DNA from: Bacteroidia bacterium | Lineage (GTDB): Bacteria > Bacteroidota > Bacteroidia > Cytophagales > Cyclobacteriaceae | Length of the DNA stretch: 7,095 bases | Direction: 5' to 3' | Assembly (NCBI GenBank): GCA_016650355.1 | Contig: JAENVX010000375.1 | Location: 1 to 7,095, forward strand | Shown here: positions 1 to 5,077 of the stretch, in pieces | Layout: each line of letters begins with the position of its first letter | Position numbering within the stretch: position 1 is the stretch's first letter | Program-made: the position numbers and the translations under genes | The notes under the pieces: generated by a model | The model's input: only the letters and a program-made list of their open reading frames with translations | Databases searched by the model: none | What the model was told of the DNA's origin: nothing

Positions 1-732
1 GACGAGAATGCTTATTTCGTGAGAGGTATTTTAAAGCCAGCAAGTAGCGTAATTGATAATTTGATTCTTACAAGTGTTGGAAGTGTATGGAAGGTTCACG
101 AAGAGCACAACGAAAAGCAGACAGTTGAAGAAATAGAAATTAAACGTCCTTCTAAACTTGTCCCCGCAATTGAAGAGGGCGATAGCACTAAAGAAATTAC
201 TGCACTCTTAGTTAAGTTTCGGAACCCTTTGGCCGTGATTCAGCTGCCACGATATATCAATATGCAGACCAGTATGCAGGCTGCCTCTCCGGCCTTTGAG
301 ACATCGCGTTTATTTTCAATTCTTGGGATTGGCGTAGAGGCTGTGATGGGGTTTGCTTATGTGCTCATTTTTATTTCAGCGTTAAGCATTTTTATTGCTC
401 TTTATAATTCTTTGAAGGAGCGCAAATATGATCTTGCGATTATGAGGTCCATGGGTGCCAGCAAAGGACAATTATTTATCACCACAATTTTGGAAGGGAC
501 TACGCTAACAATATTTGGAAGTCTAATCGGTCTTGTTTTAGGTCATGCTGTTTTGTTTATGTTTACTTATATAGTCGAGGAAAGTCAGATGACTGGAATA
601 ACCGCATGGGTATTCTATCGAGAAGAAGTGATGCTAATGGGAGGAAGTTTTGTTTTAGGAATTATTTGCTCATTGATTCCCGCGTTTAAGGCTTATCGTA
701 CCGATATTCATAAAGTGCTTGCTGGTAATTAA
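1..732 (+). CDS. ABC transporter permease, FtsX/MacB type, C-terminal part (5' end outside window)
   Basis: The frame is open from base 1 (first codons read DENAYFVRG), so the gene starts upstream and the internal GTG at 19 is not its start; 243 residues are visible. Residues 1 to about 105 are the end of the extracytoplasmic MacB-like domain, with a His/Glu-rich stretch WKVHEEHNEK at 30-39. Three membrane segments follow, near 110-132, 157-187 and 207-229. Between the first two lies the FtsX-family cytoplasmic signature LKERKYDLAIMRSMGAS (138-154), and the C-terminus ends in the usual IPAFKAYRTDIHKVL form. Proteins of this family are inner-membrane subunits that pair with a LolD/MacB-like ATPase and often act on periplasmic or envelope substrates rather than moving solutes across the inner membrane. 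The ATPase is expected upstream. The next gene starts 9 nt downstream and probably belongs to the same system. The family call is secure; the substrate is not determined, and the context hints at metal. Confidence 0.9.
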   Translation, partial: DENAYFVRGILKPASSVIDNLILTSVGSVWKVHEEHNEKQTVEEIEIKRPSKLVPAIEEGDSTKEITALLVKFRNPLAVIQLPRYINMQTSMQAASPAFETSRLFSILGIGVEAVMGFAYVLIFISALSIFIALYNSLKERKYDLAIMRSMGASKGQLFITTILEGTTLTIFGSLIGLVLGHAVLFMFTYIVEESQMTGITAWVFYREEVMLMGGSFVLGIICSLIPAFKAYRTDIHKVLAGN

Positions 733-737
733 CTTTG
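730..737 (+). promoter_or_regulatory. Candidate Bacteroidota -7 promoter box (TAACTTTG)
   Basis: TAACTTTG matches the Bacteroidota -7 consensus TAnnTTTG exactly and starts at the TAA stop of the permease gene. It ends 4 nt before the ATG at 742, so a transcript from it would start at or within a few bases of the start codon and be essentially leaderless. No convincing -33 TTG element lies 17-23 bases upstream, which lowers confidence. It could be an internal promoter that lets the small exported protein be made without the permease, or a chance match. Confidence 0.45.
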
Positions 738-741
738 CGCG

Positions 742-1179
742 ATGAAAAACCTTTTTCCAATTTTTTTACTATTAAGTGTTTCCACTTTGGGTTTTGCCCA
801 AGCGGATGGGTGGACTTCTTTTGCCAACACAAAATTTGAGGCAAAGTACAATGAGAAGGCTCAGGAATATTTTTTATTCCCCGAATTTCCAATTGACCTC
901 AAAGCACTGGTCGGAAAGGAAATAGATCTTGAGGGATATTATTTACCAATCGATGTTGACGGGGATGCTTACATCATACTTTCTAAGTTTCCATATAGCC
1001 AGTGTTTTTTCTGTGGAGGTGCCGGGCCTGAATCCATTGCTGAGGTAAGTTTCAAGGCTAAACAAGATCGGTTTGAAGCAGACCAATACATTCGGGTAAA
1101 AGGAAAGTTAAAGCTGAATGCTTCCGATCTGGAGCACGGCAATTTTATAATAGAGGATGCAATACTTGTGAGTAAATAG
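742..1179 (+). CDS. Small exported protein, DUF3299-like, with Cys-x2-Cys block
   Basis: The protein has 145 residues. A signal peptide fills the first 19-21 residues (K2, hydrophobic core 4-16, then GFAQA, with cleavage after A19 or A21), so it is secreted to the periplasm. The mature part looks like a small beta-barrel: VGKEIDLEGYYLPID (57-71), a central block SQCFFCGGAGPES (86-98) with C88 and C91, then IRVKGKLKLN (117-126) and a final strand FIIEDAILV. This order, a GxxLP strand, a Cys-containing core block and a late V-x-G strand, resembles DUF3299 proteins, which often sit beside FtsX-type permeases. The two cysteines could bind metal or form a disulphide. It starts 9 nt after the permease, with a promoter-like box in the gap, and there is no Shine-Dalgarno sequence. 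That this is a real exported protein is clear; the DUF3299 relation is from memory of the family pattern, and the function is unknown. Confidence 0.85.
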   Translation: MKNLFPIFLLLSVSTLGFAQADGWTSFANTKFEAKYNEKAQEYFLFPEFPIDLKALVGKEIDLEGYYLPIDVDGDAYIILSKFPYSQCFFCGGAGPESIAEVSFKAKQDRFEADQYIRVKGKLKLNASDLEHGNFIIEDAILVSK

Positions 1180-1183
1180 TGAT

Positions 1184-2029
1184 TCAGTTGAAGGTAGTAT
1201 GTTCTATACCATTGAAATAATCAGCTATTTCTTTCAGTACAGTTTCACTGGCCTCATCCAAACTTAGGCACAAGACCTGAACCATTTTGTTGATATGGAG
1301 TGGATTGAGGTTTGGACCTCTACCAGAACGTGTTTGAAAGGGAATTCCAAAATTTAGATCATCTTGTGAAAGTTCTTTTCGCTTTCCATTGGCCGTCATA
1401 AAACCATTGACAGGACCTAAGTACGAATCTTTAAGAGTAACCATCACATTTCCGCTAGCCACCGATTCATTACCATGAGAAAGTTCCCATCTTATTCGAA
1501 CAAATGAAGTGGCATTTCTTCCGCGCTCAATTCTTCCACTGACGGTTCCATAAATGTAGAATACACTCCAGGAACCAGACACGTAAATTCCTTGCGCCTG
1601 GCACGATTGAAGATCCATTGTGAGTTTGTAATGTTCCTTAAGAATACGTGTGGAGTCCTCGCATGAATAAAGAAGAGAACGAAATCGTTCCTTGAAGGCT
1701 TCGTTTATAGGTTGTTCAAATTGTTGCGCACCTAACGTTGTAAGATAGTTGAATTGAAACCGGTTGTATATCAGAAGTGGAACAATGATAAATCCAGTTT
1801 TGGCGCCAAAGGATTTTGGTACAAAACCAGATGGGTAAAAAACACTATCGAGTTCTATGCCTTGCGGGATGGAAACAGTTGGGAACGGAGTCTTAATTTT
1901 CCCTACCGCGGCAATGTCAATAACAGGTTGCTCTAGTGCCGTATTTAGCGTTTGCACGGAGAGGCATGATGTAACTATGAAAAGTAATAAAATGAATTGA
2001 ATAATAGGATTGGAAGTGAAGGAGTGCAC
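1184..2029 (-). CDS. Predicted lipoprotein of unknown function
   Basis: The protein has 281 residues. The N-terminus carries a lipoprotein signal: hydrophobic IIQFILLLFIVTSC (9-22) with lipobox V-T-S-C and lipidation at C22. The residues after C22 (LSVQTLNT) lack the acidic run used for surface export of Bacteroidota lipoproteins, so it most likely faces the periplasm. The rest shows alternating strands, for example around GIYVSGSWSVFYIYGTVSG and FVRIRWELSHGNESV, suggesting a beta-rich domain, followed by a helical C-terminus. I recognise no family. The start is a GTG 8 nt after the gnd stop, with no in-frame ATG between it and the lipobox, so the gene is probably co-transcribed with gntK and gnd. 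Whether it helps gluconate use or is only a passenger cannot be told. Its stop lies 4 nt from the stop of the convergent plus-strand gene. Confidence 0.85.
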   Translation of the reverse strand: MHSFTSNPIIQFILLLFIVTSCLSVQTLNTALEQPVIDIAAVGKIKTPFPTVSIPQGIELDSVFYPSGFVPKSFGAKTGFIIVPLLIYNRFQFNYLTTLGAQQFEQPINEAFKERFRSLLYSCEDSTRILKEHYKLTMDLQSCQAQGIYVSGSWSVFYIYGTVSGRIERGRNATSFVRIRWELSHGNESVASGNVMVTLKDSYLGPVNGFMTANGKRKELSQDDLNFGIPFQTRSGRGPNLNPLHINKMVQVLCLSLDEASETVLKEIADYFNGIEHTTFN

Positions 2030-2037
2030 AAGACTCT

Positions 2038-2937
2038 TTATTGCTTCTTCTCTACGGCATGTCCACCAAATTCATTTCTTAAGGCAGCCACCACTTTTCC
2101 CGAAAACGTATCGTCTTGCTGTGAACGATAGCGTGTTAACAAAGACATCGTAATAACAGGAGTGGGCACACCTAATTCCAATGCTGTTTCCACAGTCCAC
2201 TTTCCTTCACCTGAAGAGTGCATGATGCCCTTTATTGACTCTAGGTTTTCATCTTTTTCAAGTGCGTGTTGTGTCAACTCCATCAGCCAACTGCGAACTA
2301 CAGATCCATGATTCCATACTTTGGCTACAGATGCAAGGTTTACTTCACTGTCGTACTTATGCAAAACCTCAAGGCCTTCTGCTATGGATTGCATCATGCC
2401 ATATTCTATTCCGTTGTGTACCATCTTTGTGAAATGTCCACTTCCACTTTTGCCACAATATAAATAACCATTGGGCACTGAAATCGATTTGAATATTGGT
2501 GCACAATAATCGAACACCTCTTTCTTTCCACCGATCATCGTGCAGACACCGTGCAGGGCACCATTTATACCACCACTCGTTCCACAATCCAAATAATGAA
2601 CGCCAACTTTTTCAAGATCACGCGAACGTGATAAAGTATCTTTATAGTGAGAATTCCCTCCATCAATGATGATGTCATCGGCATTCAAATGATTTTTTAT
2701 GTTGCCAAGAATTACATCTACCACATTGCCAGCAGGCACCATCATCCAAATAATCCTTCTACCAGGCAATAAGTTTAGCAAATCGCTGATGGATGCTGCA
2801 GTATTGATTCCATCCGTAGCAATCTTGTCCATTGCGGCTTTATTTGCATCAAATGCAACTACGTGATGTTCTTTACTTTTGAAATTAAGGGCGAGGTTGT
2901 ACCCCATTTTGCCTAATCCGATGAGTCCTATTTGCAT
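2038..2937 (-). CDS. gnd: 6-phosphogluconate dehydrogenase, decarboxylating, short (NAD-type) form
   Basis: This enzyme converts 6-phosphogluconate to ribulose 5-phosphate and CO2 in the cytoplasm. The N-terminal Rossmann fold has GLGKMG (7-12) and ends its second strand in Asp30 (VAFDANK), a residue that normally selects NAD+ over NADP+. The substrate signature IDGGNSHYKDT is at 91-101 and CGTSGG at 118-123. The catalytic helix KMVHNGIEYG (171-180) supplies K171, N175, E178 and Y179. At 299 residues it matches the short YqeC/GndA type, which lacks the second helical repeat of the roughly 470-residue E. coli enzyme. The C-terminus (GEGKWTVETALELGVPTPVI) is normal for the type. Start is ATG, 24 nt after the gntK stop, with an AT-rich upstream region and no Shine-Dalgarno sequence. 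It acts directly after gluconate kinase in the same operon. Family assignment is very secure; cofactor preference is inferred. Confidence 0.96.
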   Translation of the reverse strand: MQIGLIGLGKMGYNLALNFKSKEHHVVAFDANKAAMDKIATDGINTAASISDLLNLLPGRRIIWMMVPAGNVVDVILGNIKNHLNADDIIIDGGNSHYKDTLSRSRDLEKVGVHYLDCGTSGGINGALHGVCTMIGGKKEVFDYCAPIFKSISVPNGYLYCGKSGSGHFTKMVHNGIEYGMMQSIAEGLEVLHKYDSEVNLASVAKVWNHGSVVRSWLMELTQHALEKDENLESIKGIMHSSGEGKWTVETALELGVPTPVITMSLLTRYRSQQDDTFSGKVVAALRNEFGGHAVEKKQ

Positions 2938-2961
2938 ATAAATTTCAATTTACCTGAATAA

Positions 2962-4464
2962 TCATTCAGAATCAGTTTTTTCTAACTTCGAAAGATTGTA
3001 AAAATCTTGCTTTAGATTTCTGTAAAGTGAAAGAAAGATTTCGAATTTCTTTTGATACATCCCATGAATCTTGAAGTCTGGATGATAAACTACCTCATTA
3101 ACCTTTTTCTCAAAGAAGTTTTCCTTCAAGCCAAGCGCTTCAAAGCCCAACCGGGCAGCTCCAATGGCGGAGGCATCATCCTGTGCGACCACTCTCACTT
3201 CCTTTCCGAAAACATCTGATAATAGTTGTATCCAGCCTGGGGAATGTATGAATCCGCCACTAGCAATTATAACGTTGTAATCGCCAACTGCTTCTTTCAC
3301 ACTGTGGGCAATGCTCAATAATGAGAAGCAAATTCCTTCAATTAAAGAACGCAACATATGTTGGCGAGTGTGTTTAATGCTTAAACCAAAAAACACACCC
3401 CTGGCGAGCGGGTCGTAGATAGGTGCCCGTTCACCTAAAATGTAAGGCAAGAAAATAAGACTATCGGAAGTTGAATCTTTACGACAGGCTTTCTCTGCTT
3501 CCTCATAAATAGATTGGCTTCCGTTCTGTGTCCCAAAAGTTTTCTCAAACCATTGAAGTAAAATCGCACCGTTATTTGTTGCACCACCGACAACGACACG
3601 GTCTTTACTTAGGATGTAATTGAATATCCTTTGCTCAGCATCAGCTTTTGGGCTTTCCACAATCATCCTGACAGCCCCACTTGTGCCAATTGTTACAGAC
3701 AATTCACCAGGATGAACTGCGTTAGTTCCTAAGTTGGCAAGGCATCCATCATTTGCTCCAGGAATTATTTTAAGACCAAAAGGAAGATATAATTGATTCC
3801 TAACATCTTCAGTTATACTCGTAACAATCTGAGTTGTTGGAATAGGAGTGGGAAGTTGATCAGCTTTTATCCCGGCTTCTTTCATTGAATCCTCATTCCA
3901 TTGAAGCGACTTAATATTAAAAAGGCCGCTGGCGGAAGCAATTGAATAATCTGTGATCCATTCACCTGTGAAATGGTGGAGTATATAATCTTTGATTGAG
4001 AGAAACTTGTAGGCATCTTTAATAAGATCAGGCTGATGTTTTTTTAACCACATTAACTTACACAAGGGAGACATTGGGTGAATAGCTGTGCCGGTAGCTT
4101 CATATATTTTGTATCCCACACCACGACTAACAAGATCATTGGCTTGCTCGGCACTTCTCATATCGGACCAAATAATAAGAGGGGTTAACGGATGTCCTTT
4201 CAAATCGACAGCCATCAAACTGTGCATAGCAGCGCTAAATGACAATCCTAGTAATTGGTGTTCTACGCAGTCCGCCTTGCTCTTAGCCAGGCAATCTTTT
4301 ACAGCGTCAAGAATTTCGTTAGGATTCTGTTCTGAGTGACCAGTTTGCGGATAATATGTTGGATATGTTTTTGTTTGGGACGCCAAAACTTTTCCATCAG
4401 CAGTAACTGCCAAGGCTTTTGTACTTGTTGTTCCAATATCAATAGCAAGGATATAAGGTGGCAA
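2962..4464 (-). CDS. gntK: Gluconate kinase (gluconokinase), FGGY family
   Basis: This enzyme phosphorylates D-gluconate to 6-phosphogluconate with ATP in the cytoplasm. The 500 residues cover both FGGY actin-like domains: phosphate-1 loop DIGTTSTK (9-16), GLSFSAAMHSLMAVD (73-87), ATGTAIHPMSPLCKLMW (123-139), catalytic base Asp239 in GANDG, phosphate-2 loop TIGTSGAVR (258-266), the FGGY signature around LGERAPIYDPLARGVFFGL (343-361), and the adenosine motif ASGGF (401-405). The AMHS and TG-x-x-IHPMSPL segments match Bacillus GntK more closely than xylulokinases or glycerol kinases, and the adjacent gnd supports gluconate as substrate. The start is a TTG that places residue 1 as in Bacillus GntK; no ATG or GTG lies between it and the in-frame stop at 4525-4527. 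A perfect hairpin ends 3 nt before this TTG. No gluconate transporter or GntR regulator is in view. Another aldonate as substrate is possible but less likely. Confidence 0.93.
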   Translation of the reverse strand: MPPYILAIDIGTTSTKALAVTADGKVLASQTKTYPTYYPQTGHSEQNPNEILDAVKDCLAKSKADCVEHQLLGLSFSAAMHSLMAVDLKGHPLTPLIIWSDMRSAEQANDLVSRGVGYKIYEATGTAIHPMSPLCKLMWLKKHQPDLIKDAYKFLSIKDYILHHFTGEWITDYSIASASGLFNIKSLQWNEDSMKEAGIKADQLPTPIPTTQIVTSITEDVRNQLYLPFGLKIIPGANDGCLANLGTNAVHPGELSVTIGTSGAVRMIVESPKADAEQRIFNYILSKDRVVVGGATNNGAILLQWFEKTFGTQNGSQSIYEEAEKACRKDSTSDSLIFLPYILGERAPIYDPLARGVFFGLSIKHTRQHMLRSLIEGICFSLLSIAHSVKEAVGDYNVIIASGGFIHSPGWIQLLSDVFGKEVRVVAQDDASAIGAARLGFEALGLKENFFEKKVNEVVYHPDFKIHGMYQKKFEIFLSLYRNLKQDFYNLSKLEKTDSE

Positions 4465-4467
4465 AAT

Positions 4468-4483
4468 CAGGTTATTGAACCTG
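4468..4483 (-). promoter_or_regulatory. Perfect inverted repeat just before the gntK start
   Basis: CAGGTT-ATTG-AACCTG is a perfect 6-bp inverted repeat with a 4-nt loop, ending 3 nt before the TTG start of gntK. As RNA it would fold into a small hairpin inside the ribosome footprint; as DNA it could be an operator for a repressor of the gluconate operon. The bases between it and the start (TGATTTTG on the minus strand) loosely resemble a -7 box, with one mismatch. The symmetry is seen directly; its function is inferred. Confidence 0.4.
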
Positions 4484-4548
4484 AAAAATAGGGAATGAAG
4501 AGGAGAGTAAAAAAAATTGGTTTTTTATCGGACGATCGGTAGAGCTTG

Positions 4549-4566
4549 TCTTGAAGTAGTTCAAGA
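4549..4566 (-). terminator. Inverted repeat after the small T9SS gene, possible terminator
   Basis: TCTTGAA-GTAG-TTCAAGA (plus strand) is a perfect 7-bp inverted repeat with a 4-nt loop, 19 nt past the stop of the small T9SS gene. No T-run follows it directly on the minus strand; an A6-CCAA-T8 tract (4509-4526) lies about 22 nt further on. It could be a terminator-like or 3'-end protecting hairpin, or a protein-binding site upstream of gntK. Its position in the gap before gntK makes termination plausible but not proven. Confidence 0.35.
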
Positions 4567-4585
4567 TGTAATATGACAACACCAT

Positions 4586-4948
4586 TTATAGTTTCAGAAA
4601 TTTATATACTCCTTTGAAACCTGAAATTTCATTTTTTACAGCAAGGAGGTAATAGCCAGAGGCTAGATCTTTCACTTTAAAGCGAACTTCATTGTCATCG
4701 ATAATCTCGCTTTCCAACTCCAACTCGTTACCAATAATATTATGGAGAGTCAATTTGATCTGACTTGCATTTGGTGTCTCTAATTTCAGGCTAATAAAAT
4801 CTGTCCCGGGATTTGGATAAAGTTTCATAGACTTTACCATATCCGGATGTTGGTAGCCGGGCAGGCTCATCTCCTCACGTCCTTGCCCAAGACCTACCCG
4901 GCTTATCCCCACTAATCCAACCAACACAAATACTTTTAAAAATCTCAT
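4586..4948 (-). CDS. Minimal T9SS type A sorting-domain protein
   Basis: The protein has 120 residues from the ATG at 4948. Residues 1-22 form a signal peptide (MRFLKVFVLVGLVG, then cleavage near GLGQ). A linker of roughly 20 residues (GREEMSLPGYQHPDMVKS) follows. The remaining about 80 residues are a type IX secretion C-terminal sorting domain: KLYPNPGTDFISL opening, a LTLHNIIGNEL middle strand, the DLASGYYLLAVK hallmark and a terminal KGVYKFLKL strand. Such domains guide proteins through the outer membrane and are removed by the PorU sortase, so almost no cargo is left here. The frame extends to a GTG at 4969, but the ATG gives a standard signal peptide, and the GTG lies in the loop of an inverted repeat. 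There is no Shine-Dalgarno sequence. It lies alone between holB and gntK with 129- and 121-nt gaps, so it is likely its own unit. A degraded remnant of a larger secreted protein is the main alternative. Confidence 0.85.
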   Translation of the reverse strand: MRFLKVFVLVGLVGISRVGLGQGREEMSLPGYQHPDMVKSMKLYPNPGTDFISLKLETPNASQIKLTLHNIIGNELELESEIIDDNEVRFKVKDLASGYYLLAVKNEISGFKGVYKFLKL

Positions 4949-4960
4949 AATGTTATGTAC

Positions 4961-4975
4961 GGCAAACACTTTGCC
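4961..4975 (-). promoter_or_regulatory. Perfect inverted repeat upstream of the small T9SS gene
   Basis: GGCAAA-CAC-TTTGCC is a perfect 6-bp inverted repeat with a 3-base centre, 12 bases upstream of the preferred ATG at 4948. It may be an operator or part of a 5'-leader hairpin. It covers the alternative GTG start at 4969, which argues against that codon as the true start. A second short inverted repeat, CAAAG-(7)-CTTTG at 5008-5024, lies about 33 bases further upstream. The function is not known. Confidence 0.35.
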
Positions 4976-5042
4976 AAGGTTTACGCATTAGATGCATTTC
5001 CCTTGCACAAAGTTTAATCCTTTGAAAATAAATAGGTGACAG

Positions 5043-5075
5043 CCTTATTTTATTGAGGAATTAATAAAAATGAGG
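5043..5075 (-). terminator. AT-rich hairpin just after holB, possible terminator
   Basis: Arms at 5043-5054 and 5063-5075 pair over about 12 bases with one G-U pair and one bulged base around an 8-base loop. The structure begins 2 nt past the holB stop on the minus strand. The stem is mostly A-U, closed by two G-C pairs at the base, and no T-run follows. It may mark the 3' end of the GlmU-like/holB transcript, but it would be a weak intrinsic terminator. Confidence 0.35.
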
Positions 5076-5077
5076 TG

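Noticed and set aside
19..21. GTG at 19 as the permease start
   Set aside because: The frame is open to base 1 and the protein would lack its first membrane segment and most of its extracytoplasmic domain; it is simply cut by the window edge.
31..40. P-loop region of holB (residues 31-43, about 6071-6109) considered as a damaged Walker A motif
   Set aside because: Loss of the ATP-binding GK[ST] is normal in delta prime subunits, so it is not a sign of gene decay. The coordinates given here are residue positions.
1754..1936. 60-codon plus-strand frame opposite the lipoprotein gene
   Set aside because: It is antisense to a gene with a clear lipobox, with no signal, motif or promoter of its own.
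2235..2463. Overlapping plus-strand open frames of about 65 codons opposite gnd
   Set aside because: They lie wholly antisense to a strongly conserved enzyme, show no recognisable motifs and have low-complexity Cys/Leu-rich translations; they are shadows of the gnd frame.
2962..4464. Xylulokinase or glycerol kinase as the identity of the FGGY kinase
   Set aside because: The AMHS and IHPMSPL segments and the neighbouring gnd match gluconate kinase better.
4949..4969. GTG at 4969 as the start of the small T9SS protein
   Set aside because: It would add seven residues before a good signal peptide and lies in the centre of an inverted repeat; the ATG at 4948 fits better.
5008..5016. TAAACTTTG on the minus strand as a promoter for the small T9SS gene
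   Set aside because: The spacing within the box is 3 rather than 2 bases and no TTG element lies at the -33 position; too weak to list as a promoter.
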